Source: Bombyx mori (Eukaryota > Arthropoda > Insecta > Lepidoptera > Bombycidae). From it: DNA of 64,000 nucleotides. Every line of letters starts with the position of its first letter. Position 1 is the stretch's first letter. The notes under the pieces are model-generated. The model saw only the letters and a program-made list of their open reading frames with translations. It was not told where the DNA came from and ran no database searches. Positions 35,354 to 48,194 of this stretch are shown here, piece after piece. Made by a program: the position numbers and the translations under genes. Location: contig NC_085108.1 of the NCBI RefSeq assembly GCF_030269925.1, forward strand, positions 496,001 to 560,000. Direction: 5' to 3'.

Positions 35354-36630
35354 GGTTTGTTATTTGTGCTCTTTATATTCCTGGAACATATTTTCACTCA
35401 CAGTTTTCGTGCTTATACAAATAATTGTTATTTTTCATTAATTCGTTAAAACAAAAAAATCCATGAATAGAAAGAACCTATTTAACAGTTTCAACAAAAA
35501 TAGTATATTAAAAGAACTGTTTATTTTTTTAATTTTTGGGCATTTTCGAAAAACAAATGAAACATGATGCAATTTATTGATACTTACTGTTGAAGGATGC
35601 TGTTTTAAATCTCAATTAATAATCTTCGCAATTTTTTGTTTTCAGTTTTCTTATGTTACTGAATCCAGTTTAATAGTATTTATGTCTTTTAACTTTTTAA
35701 TGTTAAAATTCAATTTCTGTTTTCTAACCTTACAAATTTACAGTCGGCTTATTGACAGTTTAGAATTGACAATGACGGCTTGTGACTTTTTTTTGTCACT
35801 CGGATAGGCGAAAGAAACATTGACGAACATCCTATACGACTATTAAATGTGAGCTAAACCCATGCCATGTAAGATAGATTATAGTGCTCAAGGATTTAAG
35901 AAAAAAATGTCTGACTAAAATGTTAGAAAAACTCGAAAAAGTCACGACTACTAATTTTTTATTCTGCAAATTTCTGCACTTTTATAGATACTAAACGGTT
36001 TTATAGGTTTATTTACTAACTTAAAATGTCGCTTTAAAAGAGTTTCTGTTTGAGAGTCACAGAACGTATTTACATTTACAAGTTAGTATGCTCACCGCGT
36101 GGCCATTCGATATTAATGAGTATTTAACAGTATAATTGAGAAGTAAATCCATTTTTTTGGGATAATCATTATTAATCCTTGTACTTGTACATTATCAGAA
36201 TCAGTGTTTTTTTTGGATGTTTAAACATCCTGTATAGTAAAAGAGAAATAATGGGAAACTTGTTTTTTTAATGAAATTAACAATAAAGTCACAATCAGAG
36301 AAAAATAAATAAAAAACTGCTTGAAAAATAATTGACTGAAAATCTATTTAGCTCTTAGTAAATTCTCTTCGTTCTGGTCATTTCATTTCACCTACAGTTT
36401 TCTCTGATCTCATTTCTCTTATCTTCATTTAATACTTTCTTAAATTTATAACGCACTTTTCGGCCTTTGTTACAACATACTCACGTATAGGTTATATTTC
36501 TTTGCCTGTCCAACGAACAAATCAAATAAAAGGAAATCAGTATTGTCAAATATTCTTTTCAAACACGTGTTTACGTGTAATGCTCGTTATGAGCGATTAT
36601 GATACTAAAATAGCACTAAATTAAAACAAA
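35354..36630. promoter_or_regulatory. Divergent PITRM1/NOG1 intergenic region, possible bidirectional promoter
   Basis: The two start codons face away from each other across 1277 bp. The stretch is AT-rich and, unusually for this window, I recognise no SINE, LINE or Helitron copy in it. It holds a perfect 16-bp palindrome, GGATGTTTAAACATCC, at 36215-36230. No TATA box could be assigned. Promoter function is inferred from gene arrangement only. Confidence 0.4.
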
Positions 36631-39600
36631 ATGAGTTTGTACAACTTTAAAAAGATTGCTGTAGTCCCTACAGCTAAGGTAAGCGTATAACTGTATGAAT
36701 CCCACAAATGTATTATGAAAACCATCATCTTATTGATAAGAATGTTAACCTCGAAATTTTGTTTTTAGGACTTTATAGACATAATTTTATCGAAAACACA
36801 AAGGAAAACTCCTACAGTCGTTCACAAGCATTATAAAATATCAAGAATACGTGGGTTTTATATTAGAAAAGTGAAATATACCCAGCAGAACTTCCACGAC
36901 CGACTGTCCAGAATTATTCAGGTAAACAGCAACAGCGTTATAGTAATACGCAAAAGTAGCTACGTCACATCGAAAAAATAAATCTACAAATGTGTACATT
37001 TCCCAATTTTTTTCTAAATTTTTATTGTTCTTGGTTAAAATCTTAGTTTTCTAGAGACTCATACTGCTGGTGCCAGAACAATCTTAAAGAAATTTAAAGT
37101 TTCATTATTATTTTTTCACAAAACTATCTTCATTCTGATGTATGCTTCAACTCTCTTGAGTTTAGTTCTGATGCTTTTTCAAGACATTGTGTTACTTAAA
37201 TTAAAAAGAAAATGTAAGAATAATCAAATCTCACAAGCTTCTGACTTGTTCATCTATTGAGCTGGGTATATTGATGTAACAGACTGACATATATCATAAA
37301 TAAGTTATTAAACACATAGATTAATAAGATAATGTTTACAGGAATTCCCAAAGTTAGATGATGTCCATCCATTTTATGCTGATCTCATGAACGTATTGTA
37401 CGACAAGGATCATTACAAACTTGGACTCGGACAGCTGAATACAGCCAGACATCTTATTGACAAGTAAGTCTCGATGATGTCACAAACTCTCATACAATAT
37501 TAGTGTAAACCCATTTACAAATAAATTCCTTTAAAACTAACTTCGAAGGGCAGCCATTGTACTGTAGATAACTGAGACCTTAGAACTCATGTCTCTAGGT
37601 TGATGACGGCAGTTACACTTTAAATATCTTTGCGCTCCGGTAACCTCTTAACACCAGGTGGGCCATAATCTCATTCACTCTTCTAAGCAACAAAAAAATA
37701 TATTAGTCAACTCTGACTAGAGATCTTTTACTAATTACCAATTATGTATTAAGCAGAATTAAAAATTTTTATTTTTTGATTACTAAATTTTTACCACACA
37801 ATGTTTTTCCTTCACTGTGAAAGTCATTAGTGAACATTTGTGATGTGTGTTTCTCATTAGAAAAATTGTTCCTTGCTTCTGGGGTTCGAATACCAGCTCA
37901 GTCAGATCGTCTTATCTTTTAGGGCATGATTACTTCATATTTTATTCACATCCTTAATGCTTCATTTACAGTGTCGCAAAAGACTATGTGAGACTGTTAA
38001 AATATGGAGATTCGTTGTATCGGTGCAAACAGCTCAAACGTGCGGCTCTGGGTCGCATGGCCACCATCATGAAACGGCAAGGAGCTAATCTTACATACCT
38101 GGAACAGGTATGTCATACTTGTGATGATTCAACAATAAGTAGATTACAATCATAACGTTGCTGTCACATATTCTAGTAGTATTAAAGTGGTGTACTCAAA
38201 GGGGTTCATTCCAATATGAATGTTTCTTGCAGATATAGACAGTGTAACAATAGCATAGAGTAGCTTTTATAATTCTTCCAGATTTCATTTCTATGTACAC
38301 TAGACGATGACCGATGACGTTTTTTTTTTATAAATTATGTTGTTTAGAAATTATATTTAAATACGAATCACATATTGATAGAATGATGAAATATCCCAAG
38401 CTCGTTTAGGCATTTTTAAGTGAACACGTGAGTTAAAAAGACAAATAATATAAATAAACAATTCATTTTCTTGGTCTAACCTTAAACCAAACACTCATTG
38501 GCTTCAGGTGGCTTAACAACGCTATCTGCTGAAATAGCTTTATTGTTATTGTGTCTTTAAAGCAGTTAGTTGCTGTAAATTATGAAAAATAGTACATATT
38601 ATTATTCGCCAATAGATGTCGGGAAGAGTCATAAAGTTGATTATTGGTGAAGTTGATTATTGAAAACACGAATAAAACAACATTTTCTGAAAATAAATCG
38701 TAGCTAGATCGATTTATCGCCCCAGATTTTTATGAAAATCGTGGAGCCGTTTCCCAGATTCAAATTATATATAGGTATATACAAGAATTGCTCGTTTAAA
38801 GGTATAAGATAATTGTATTTAATGAATAAAAACCAAATACAACAATATTTTCTAATGTGGACTGTATTCTTTTGCAGGTCCGTCAACATTTAGCACGTTT
38901 ACCATCGATAGATCCCTACACCAGGACGATAATCATCTGTGGATTCCCAAATGTCGGAAAATCAAGTTTTATTAATAAAGTAAGCAATGGAATTACTAAT
39001 GATAAGACATGAGTCCCCTTGGATTTGCTTCTGTGCATTTGTACCATCAGTACCATCCAATATGAATACAGGCCTATCTCTCTTGATCACTGATATAGAG
39101 ATCTATTTCAACAATTTAGTGTATTAGTGAGGGTGCTTGTTATCTTTTTAATTAAAAGATTGCTAAGTGCGGATTATATGAGTCGTCTATTATCAAAGGC
39201 GGCAATCTGTGCATTTGGACAAAAAAAATTTATTGATATGTCAATACAGATTTATTTGAATATAATCGTCTCCTTCAAAGAATACGGTTCAAAACCTGCA
39301 TTAAATAAAGGTTAATAGTTATCCTGTTATTTATCTAAGATGTCGTTCCGAAGAGTTTTGTGACTGCCAATGGAATACAAAGTCAATAATTCGTTTTTCT
39401 GATTTACCAATCATTGTCCAAAAGTCAGATTGCCGCCTTTGATAATAGTCGACTCATATGAAGAAAGACACACAATGAACTGATTTATTACCCAACACAT
39501 GTGCTTAAGTTCATTATTAAATAATAAACATTATCTATCGACCATTTTTATAGTAAAGATATATTTATTACTTAGTCAACCATACTAAATTTTACAGTAT

Positions 39601-42600
39601 TAAGAGTAGTAAATGAAGTTAATAAATATCAGAACATGAGTTTGAGTATGACTCTTTTCAACTATGGATGCATGGCTTCTCTATAGCAGAATTAGATAGG
39701 AAGACAGTATTTATCTGTATGAGTTCATAAAGAGCTCAACCACACAGTGCATTTCCTAATTATCTTGTATCATCACCTACAAGCCCATGTCATAAATTAC
39801 ATCATGTCAAGTCGAGATAACCCTACTGGAGTTGATACAACTACACTGGCAATCTTATATTTTTACTGGTGGTAGGACCTCTTGTGAGTCCGCGCGGGTG
39901 GGTACCACCGCCCCGCCTGTTTCTGCCGTGAAGCAGTGATGCGTTTCGGTTTGAAGGGTGAGGCAGCCGTTGTAACTATACTGAGACCTTAGAACTTATA
40001 TCTCAAGGTGTCTTTCGCATTTACGTTGTAGATGTCTATGGGCTCCAGTAACCACTTAACACCAGGTGGGCTGTGAGCTCGTCCACACATCTAAGCATAA
40101 AAAAAAATGCGTTATATTATTATGTAATTACATTATACTTATGCTCATTTGATGCAAATAGATTTTTTCTTTTTTCTTCTGAAATTAAATATAAATAATT
40201 ATTATATATTTTCAGATAACACGTGCTGATGTGGAAGTGCAGCCATATGCGTTTACCACAAAGAGTCTGTATGTTGGTCATACTGATTACAAATATTTGA
40301 GATGGCAGGTATGTTGATATTGCTTTGCAGTAAAGACACAACATTTTTATACAAACAGAAACTGCCAGATATGTTCAGAATATCAATTTTGCTCACACCA
40401 ACCATTAAATTATTTTTAAGTGTTTTTGTGACCTGGTAACTAAGACCTTTAGGTCAAGTCTTATTTTATATATAAAAATGAATTGCTGTTCGTTAGTCTC
40501 GCTAAACTAACGGCTGGACCGATTTGGCTAATTTTGGTCTTGAATTATTCGTGGAAGTCCAGAGAAGGTTTAAAAGGTGAAAAATTATGAAAATGCTTGG
40601 AATTATATAAAAACAAACAATTTTGTTTTTCCTTAGATGTGTCCACCTTGATGTGTCTTTTATTTATCGATTGAGGCACTACGAAGTCTGCCGGGTCAGC
40701 TAGTTTTAATATATATTCATAATTTTTATGAAAAATGATAATATGAAGTGAAATGAAATGAAGTTGATTAATATGAAACATGGCATGAAATGAAATGAGA
40801 TGAGATGATATGGGATGAAATATAATCTCAGTAAACTCGTGGTCGTTTACTGACATTTTCTCAGTGGACTCTTTGGAAAATCCCAAGAAGCTAGCTTTGT
40901 TCCATTTTCCCACATTTGTGCACTTTCACAGATATTAAACAGTTAATAAACTACCATTATTACACATTTCAACCTGAAGAAACACTAAATAGATAAAATA
41001 AAACAAATCACACAACTTCACTCCTCGCATTCCCGCCAAAAAGTCCACCAACCATTTAATTGACAAATTTTTTGAAATTAATTATTTACAACAATAATTA
41101 TACATATGGAGATTACTGTAATCTTTATTTTTCAGGTGATAGACACCCCTGGAATCTTGGATCATCCATTGGAAGAACGCAATGTTATAGAAATGCAAGC
41201 GGTCACAGCTTTGGCTCATCTCAGAGCTGCCATACTATACTTCATAGATCCGTCTGAGCAGTGTGGCCATAGTATTGAAGACCAGGTATATTAACATTTG
41301 GGCTCTTCATATTGGAAAAATAGGTAGCGGAACTGATCATCATACATAGAGATTGATAAACATAACTATAAATATTAGACATTCAGAGAAAACAAGTCTG
41401 TTAGAGACTAATGTTTACCAGATGTGAGAATCGAAACCAGAGCCTTCAGTTCAGCCATCAGAGATTTTAACTACTACACCTCCAAGTCAATCGATACATA
41501 TAAATAAAATTGGTGTGTCTGTTTGTAATATTGAAATAACCGCTTTTTACTACATGCATATGAATATATATGCGGTACATACACCAAAATAACATTTTTT
41601 ACAATTTTTGTGTCTGTCTGTCTGTCTGTTTGTTCCGGCTAATCTCTGGAACGGTTGGACCGATTTTGACGGGACTTTCACTGATAGGTAGCTGATGATA
41701 TAAGGAGTAACTTAGGCTACTTTTTCTTAGATTAGCTTTGCCTCGCAGTGTCACCCGCGGTACGACAATAACCACGGGTAACATCGCGGGACTCGACTAT
41801 CAATAATAAAATTTAATGTTTCCGAAGCGAAGCGAGGGCGGGTCGTTATATTATAAATATAATAAGGACCTTTAATTTTTTTTTTATTGCCCTTGTAGTC
41901 AGACGAGCATACGGCCCACCTGATGGTGAGTGGTTACCGTCGCCCATGGACTTCAGCAATGCCAGGGGCAGAGCTCAGCCGCTGCCTACCGAATAATTGA
42001 GTCGTCTATTATCATAGGTGGCAATCTGTGCATTTGGACAAAAAAATGTTATTGATATGTCAATACAGATTGATTTGAATATAATCGTCTCCTTCAAAGA
42101 ATACGGTTCAAAACCTGCATTAAATAAAGTATTAACTTAACCTGTTATTTATCTAAGATGTCGTTCAGAAGAGTTTTGTGACTGCCAATGGAATACAAAG
42201 TCAATAATTCGTTTTTCTGATTTACCAATAATTTTCCAAAAGTCACATTGCCGGCTTTGATAATAGTCGACTCAAATATAAGGACCTTTAATTTTTTTTT
42301 TTATTGCCCTTGTAGTCAGACGAGCATAATACGGCCCATCTGATGGTGAGTGGTTACCGTCGCCCATGGACTTCAGCAATGGCAGGGGCAGAGCCAAGCC
42401 CCGCTGCCTACCGAATAATTGTTATTTTTAGTGTCAATGTATATCCAATGTCTAATACAGTATAACTTCTTCTACAGATATCACTGTTCGAAAGTATAAA
42501 GCCTTTATTCACAAGCAAACCCCTAATAGTAGTGTTAAACAAGATGGATGTGGTCAAACCTGAAGAGCTGTCTCTGAGTAAGAAACAGTTGCTGGACGAT

Positions 42601-45600
42601 CTGACCGAAACGTGCTCTAAAGGAAATCTTGTCAAGTAAGTGTATTTTACTTGGGACTGTAAGGAGACAGGCATATGGCCCATCTGATGGTGATTAGTCA
42701 TTGTTGCTTAAGGACATATGGGTACCTAATGTGTTAACATGTGATGGTTTCAATGATGTAAGAGTGATATTATAGTGTAATAAAACTTTCAAAGTTTACC
42801 CATTCGTGACTTATAATTACTGATAGCTAAGTGTGAGCGCTCAAGGGTAGGCACCACCAGCCTGCTTAGTGATGCCACAAAACCATTGTATTCCAGTTTG
42901 CTCTCTGGTATGTTAGCTTGCTAGGGTGGGCTTGTCCACTGATCGAGTGGATTGCAAAAAGAAAAATGTAAATCTTCGGTTCCAGTGCGGATTCAAATTC
43001 TGATCTGTCCGTGGTGCCTGTGATGCGGATGTCCACTGTGACTGAAGAGGGCGTGCAGGAGGTCAAAATTGAAGCCTGCGAGAGGCTGCTGGGACACCGG
43101 GTCACAGAGAAAATGCGGACAAAGAAGGTGAACAATGGAATATAGAAGTGAAACTTCTTTAGAATCGTTGTGATTTGAAACTCGATGAAACGAAAAAATA
43201 AGTCCATAGAGACACAAACACATAAATGTATAGGATTCAGCCGCCGAGAGAATGAGATAGAACACATTAGACGTTCTCCTCTTCGTAGCATCCCCACTAT
43301 CGTCTACTGAACATTGTCTACATGTATGCTCCTGTGTAGTGGGATAGTCAGTATATCTATATCTTATTTATAAGTTTCACTTCTACCGTGTGTGACTTGC
43401 ACACACACACACTTTTTTTTTTTTGTAGCGGGGTAACTCTTATAGAACACAAGATTCACAGATACCCGAATCTCGCTAACGACATTTTCAAGATTTCTGA
43501 ACAATAATATTTGAACCGTCGGTTTTCTGAGAAATGTCACTTCCTTGGTGGGAGATCTTCCCTATGTCGTTTCCTTCCAAACTCGTGCCATTTTCAGTGT
43601 CTTTGTTGTCAGACGAGCATACGACCTATCTGATGGTGAGTGGTCATCTTCGCTCAATAGACTTCAGCAATGTTAAGGGCAGCAACAATCCGCTGCCTAC
43701 CGTTAAGTAATCTCTATATGACTTGTCATGATCTGTCCGATTATGGTCACCGCTATACTTTTACTGTTCAATAGACATCAGTCTACACTAGGGAGATTCC
43801 AAAAAGGGACATTCCAACCACTGGCTGGTACCTCTGCTGTACATCAGATGGCATGTAACGCCTTAAGTACATATCGCGTTGGTTGACCACAAAGTGTATG
43901 TTTTACAGGTGGACGGCATCTTGAACCGGCTCCACGTGGCGGTGCCGGCCCCGCGCGACGACAAGCCGCGCCCGCCCGTGCTGCCGCCCTCGGTCCTCGC
44001 CAAGAAGGAGAAACAAGCAGAGAAGGAGAACCGGAAGAGGAAACTGGAGAGGGACATCGAGGTGGAGCTCGGCGACGACTACGTACTCGGTGAGCGCACC
44101 GGGGGGCGGCGCTGTCCGCGGGCAACCCGTGTACGCGGGTGACGCTACGTCTTCTCGCATTAAAACAGTATAATTTCAAAAATGACTAATTTTACAGGAG
44201 AGTGTTTTAAAGGTTTAACATGTGATATAGGCAGCGGCTTGGCTTTGCTCCTGGCATTGCTCAAGTCCATGGGCGACGGTAACCACTCACCATCAGGTGG
44301 GCCGTATGCTCGTCTGCCTACAAGGGCAATAAAAAAAATATTGTGATACTTTACCACCAGTTACATTATCTGTCTTTTAAAGTAAGATAAAATTATGTAT
44401 TAATTTTGTTAATAGTAGTCAAAATATAGGTAAAGTAAAAAAAATAAAAAAAATAAAACTAAACTATGGTCTTTTGACAGTATTTATGAGAAAAATACTG
44501 GTGATACCAAATGATTCCGCATATTAACTCAATTTCGAATCTTTTTGGAAATTGCACACTTTTGATGCGAAAAAACGGCTTGTCTGTTGCTTTGCAGACT
44601 TGAAGAAGAACTACACGGAGATCCCGGAGGACGAGCGCTATGACGTCATCCCGGAGATCTGGGAGGGACACAACATCGCCGACTATATCGACCCGGACAT
44701 CTTTGATGTGAGTATCATTCCCTTATCACAGGGATACCAGAGATTAAGACTCTGGTGGTAGGACCTCTTGTGAACTGGTGGTAGGACCTCTTGTGAGTCC
44801 GCACTGGTAGGTACCACCACCCTGCCTATTTCTGCCGTGAAGCAGTAATGTGTTTCGGTTTGAAGGGCGGGGCAGCCGTTGTAACTATACTTGGGACCTT
44901 ATAACTTATGTCTCAAGTTGGGTGGCGCATTTATGTCGTAGATGTCTGTGGGCTCCAGTAACCACTTAACACCAGGTGGGCTTTGAGCTCGTATGGTAGT
45001 GCGGAACACCTCCACTTATATCTTTGACCTGCCCGGCGCCATCTGTCCGTACCTCGACAGGAACCGTCTCCACACAACTGCGTCAAATATCGTCATGAGG
45101 CTTTGGAACATTTTTATTTATGTAGTCATATTTATGAGGCTATATTATTGTTACGCGCTGGGGCTCGGGATGAATAAAATTTCACCAAAGTACAACTAAA
45201 AACTGTATTCAACACTTAAAACACTGAATATTCCACACATCTCTAGTAGTAGTTTCCGCTATCTGACAATAGATGGCGTTGTAATTCTCGAGCGTTCTAG
45301 GTCCTTCGACATTCGTTCGACTATTCGGCGATAGATGGCGTTACTTTTACCGGCGTAACATTATGTTAGTGTATTAAAAAAAAACTAGTTTTTAGACTTT
45401 TTGGATATGTGCTCAAAGTTTTACTTAAATTGAAAATTTAGATTAGAATTTAAAGGTATCGTAATTTTACCAGAAACTGGCAGAGTTGGAGAAGGACGAG
45501 GAACTGCGCGAGGCTGGCGGCATGTACGCCGCGCCCAAGATCGAGCTGGACGACACCGTGAGGGAGATCAGGGAACTGGCCCGGCAGATACGGTGAGCCC

Positions 45601-48137
45601 CGGCACCCTCAACCCGCCCCCACTCATTGTAGCCATTGTAGGTTCTAAATACTGTAGATTGAGGGGGATTCGGGACCCTTTCCAAATCCAACAATTTTTT
45701 TTATTGCTTAGATGAGTGGACAAGCTCACAGCCCACCTAGTGTTAAGTGGTTACTGGAGCCCATAGATATCTACGACGTAAATGCGCTACACCCACCTTG
45801 AGATATAAGTTCTAAGATCTCAATACAGTTACAACGGCTGCCCCACCCTTCAAATCGAAACGCATTACTGCTTCACGGCAGAAATAAGCGGGGTGGTGGT
45901 ACCTACTCGCGTGAACTCACAAGAGGTCCTACCACTAGTGATTACGTAAATTATAATTTTGCGGGTTTGATTTTTATTACACGATGTTATTCCTTCACCG
46001 TGGAAGTCAACCGTGAACAATTGTTGAGTACGTACTTCATTAGAAAAATTGGTACCCGCCGGCGGGATTCGAACACCGGTGCATCTCTCAACACGAATGC
46101 ACCGGACGTCTTATCCTTTAGGCCACGACGACTTCAAAGGGTAATACTAACTTACGGTACTTTCTAAGGGTTATACCAATAAAATTGAGATTAAAATGGT
46201 TCCGGAGGCTTAATACGATGCGTTATTATACATAGTTCGTTACAAAGTATACACAAAAACTGAAAAAACTAGCTTGACCCGATTCACCTTGGCTTTAGGG
46301 TGTATCAGGTTACATTAGGGACAATAGTTTTTCGATAGGGCTGCCACTATTTATTTGTTAGGTTGATGACTAAATTAAACTATTTAATATTCTTAAACAC
46401 TAAATAAAATTAATTTTCAATTCAACAAAGTTGAAACTAACAAGTCAACAAAAGTATTGTGACATCCCAGATTTGTCCCAATTCTAACACTAGTCTCAAT
46501 TCCCCCCGATCTACTGTAATCATCTCCTTGTGTTTAGCAACAAGAAGGCCATTCTCAAGGACGAGTCTCGCCTGGTGAAGCAGTCCACGAAGCCGGTGAT
46601 GCCGCGCACCTCGCGAGCCAAGACCAAGCAGAGGTCCACCTCCAAGCTCAGGAAGGACATGGAGAAACTTGGTACGTGTTTCAGTTGTACACCGGGACGA
46701 CGCGCTAGTGAGCACGCACCCACATGTTGAGGTCTAGTCGAGTCAACAACTTTGAACTTGTGGACTCTATTTACTCTATTTATGTGTAAAGAAGCAAAAG
46801 AGTCTGGAAGAGATCGCTCTCTCTCTCTCTCTCTCTCTCTCTTGAAAGTGCATAAATGTGGGAAAATGAAACAAAGCCGCTGGACGTAACTTCACGGGTT
46901 CCTCCAAAAAGTCCACTAAAAAAAAATTACAGTAAATGACCGATTTTGGTGATGATGATTTTACTGAGATTATATTTCATCTCATTTCATTCAATTTCAT
47001 CCCAGTTGATTAATGTCTCAAATTAATCATCTTTATTTCATTTCATTTCACTCCATATTATCAATTTTAATAAAAATAAGAAAATAAATTCTTAGGTCTT
47101 AGTTACCAGGTCATAAAATCCCATAAAAAAAAGCATTGTAAATTTTTACATAAAATAAACATTTTATTATTGTCGCCGTCATATTTAGGGCCGCTTATTT
47201 AAGCGTCCTAAAATAGATGTTTGACTGTGTGATTGTTTCTCGTAGGCCGGATACTAACATTGCCCGATAATAGTGATCGAGATACTATTTTAAGTTATTG
47301 AATATAACGTTTGTATGTGTCGCTCCAGGCGTGGACATGTCGGAGACCGGCGACGCGCACTTCACCCGCGCCCGCCCCCGCTCCCGCTCCCGCTCGCTCT
47401 CCGCGCCGCCCGCCAAGCGCGCGCGGGAACCCTCCAACCAGCCGGTGGCCGACCCCATCGTGAGTACCCGCCACATTGACCTCACTACCGCTTATTTAGA
47501 GACCTCTACATGCAAACTGGTGTTTGGACCTCTTGTGAGTCCGCGCGGGTAGGTACGCCCCGCCTATTTCTGCCGTGAAGCAGTAATGCGTTTCGGTTTG
47601 AAGGGTGGTGCAGCCGTGTAACTGTACTGAGACCTTAATATCTCAAGGTGGGTGGCGCATTTACGTTGTAGATGTCCATGGGCTCCAGTAACCACTTAAC
47701 ACCAAGTGGGCTGTGAGCTCGTCCGCACATCTTCTAAGCAATAAATAAAAAATAGTTGCAAGTTTTTTTTGTATACCGGTCCTTGATATCCAAAATAACC
47801 CTTGTATGCCTTGGTTGCACGGAGGAGACATACAAGAACAAGGTTTCCTACAAAGTTTAATTAAAATTAGTCTATTAAAACAGTATTGTATGTTTATAAG
47901 TTCATAATGCCTCTACTGGCTCGTCCACTATCTATATGCCTGTGTAATGGAACCGCTCAACGTGACATTCATCAAGTTCAAAAGGTGAGATTGACTTGAC
48001 AATGCACACGGGTCAATGACTGGTGACAATATAGTAATATTATTATTTTGGTCTCATACCTGCACTCGACAATGGTTTAGTGATTATTTTTATTTTAGCT
48101 TGCTAATTTTGTTTGTATTCGAAGTTTAATTATCTTA

Positions 48138-48194
<57 letters not shown>

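Noticed and set aside
43844..44179. Several 64-111 codon minus ORFs rich in Arg, Pro and Ala
   Set aside because: Shadows of the GC-rich NOG1 exon 10, which is fixed by splice sites and homology.
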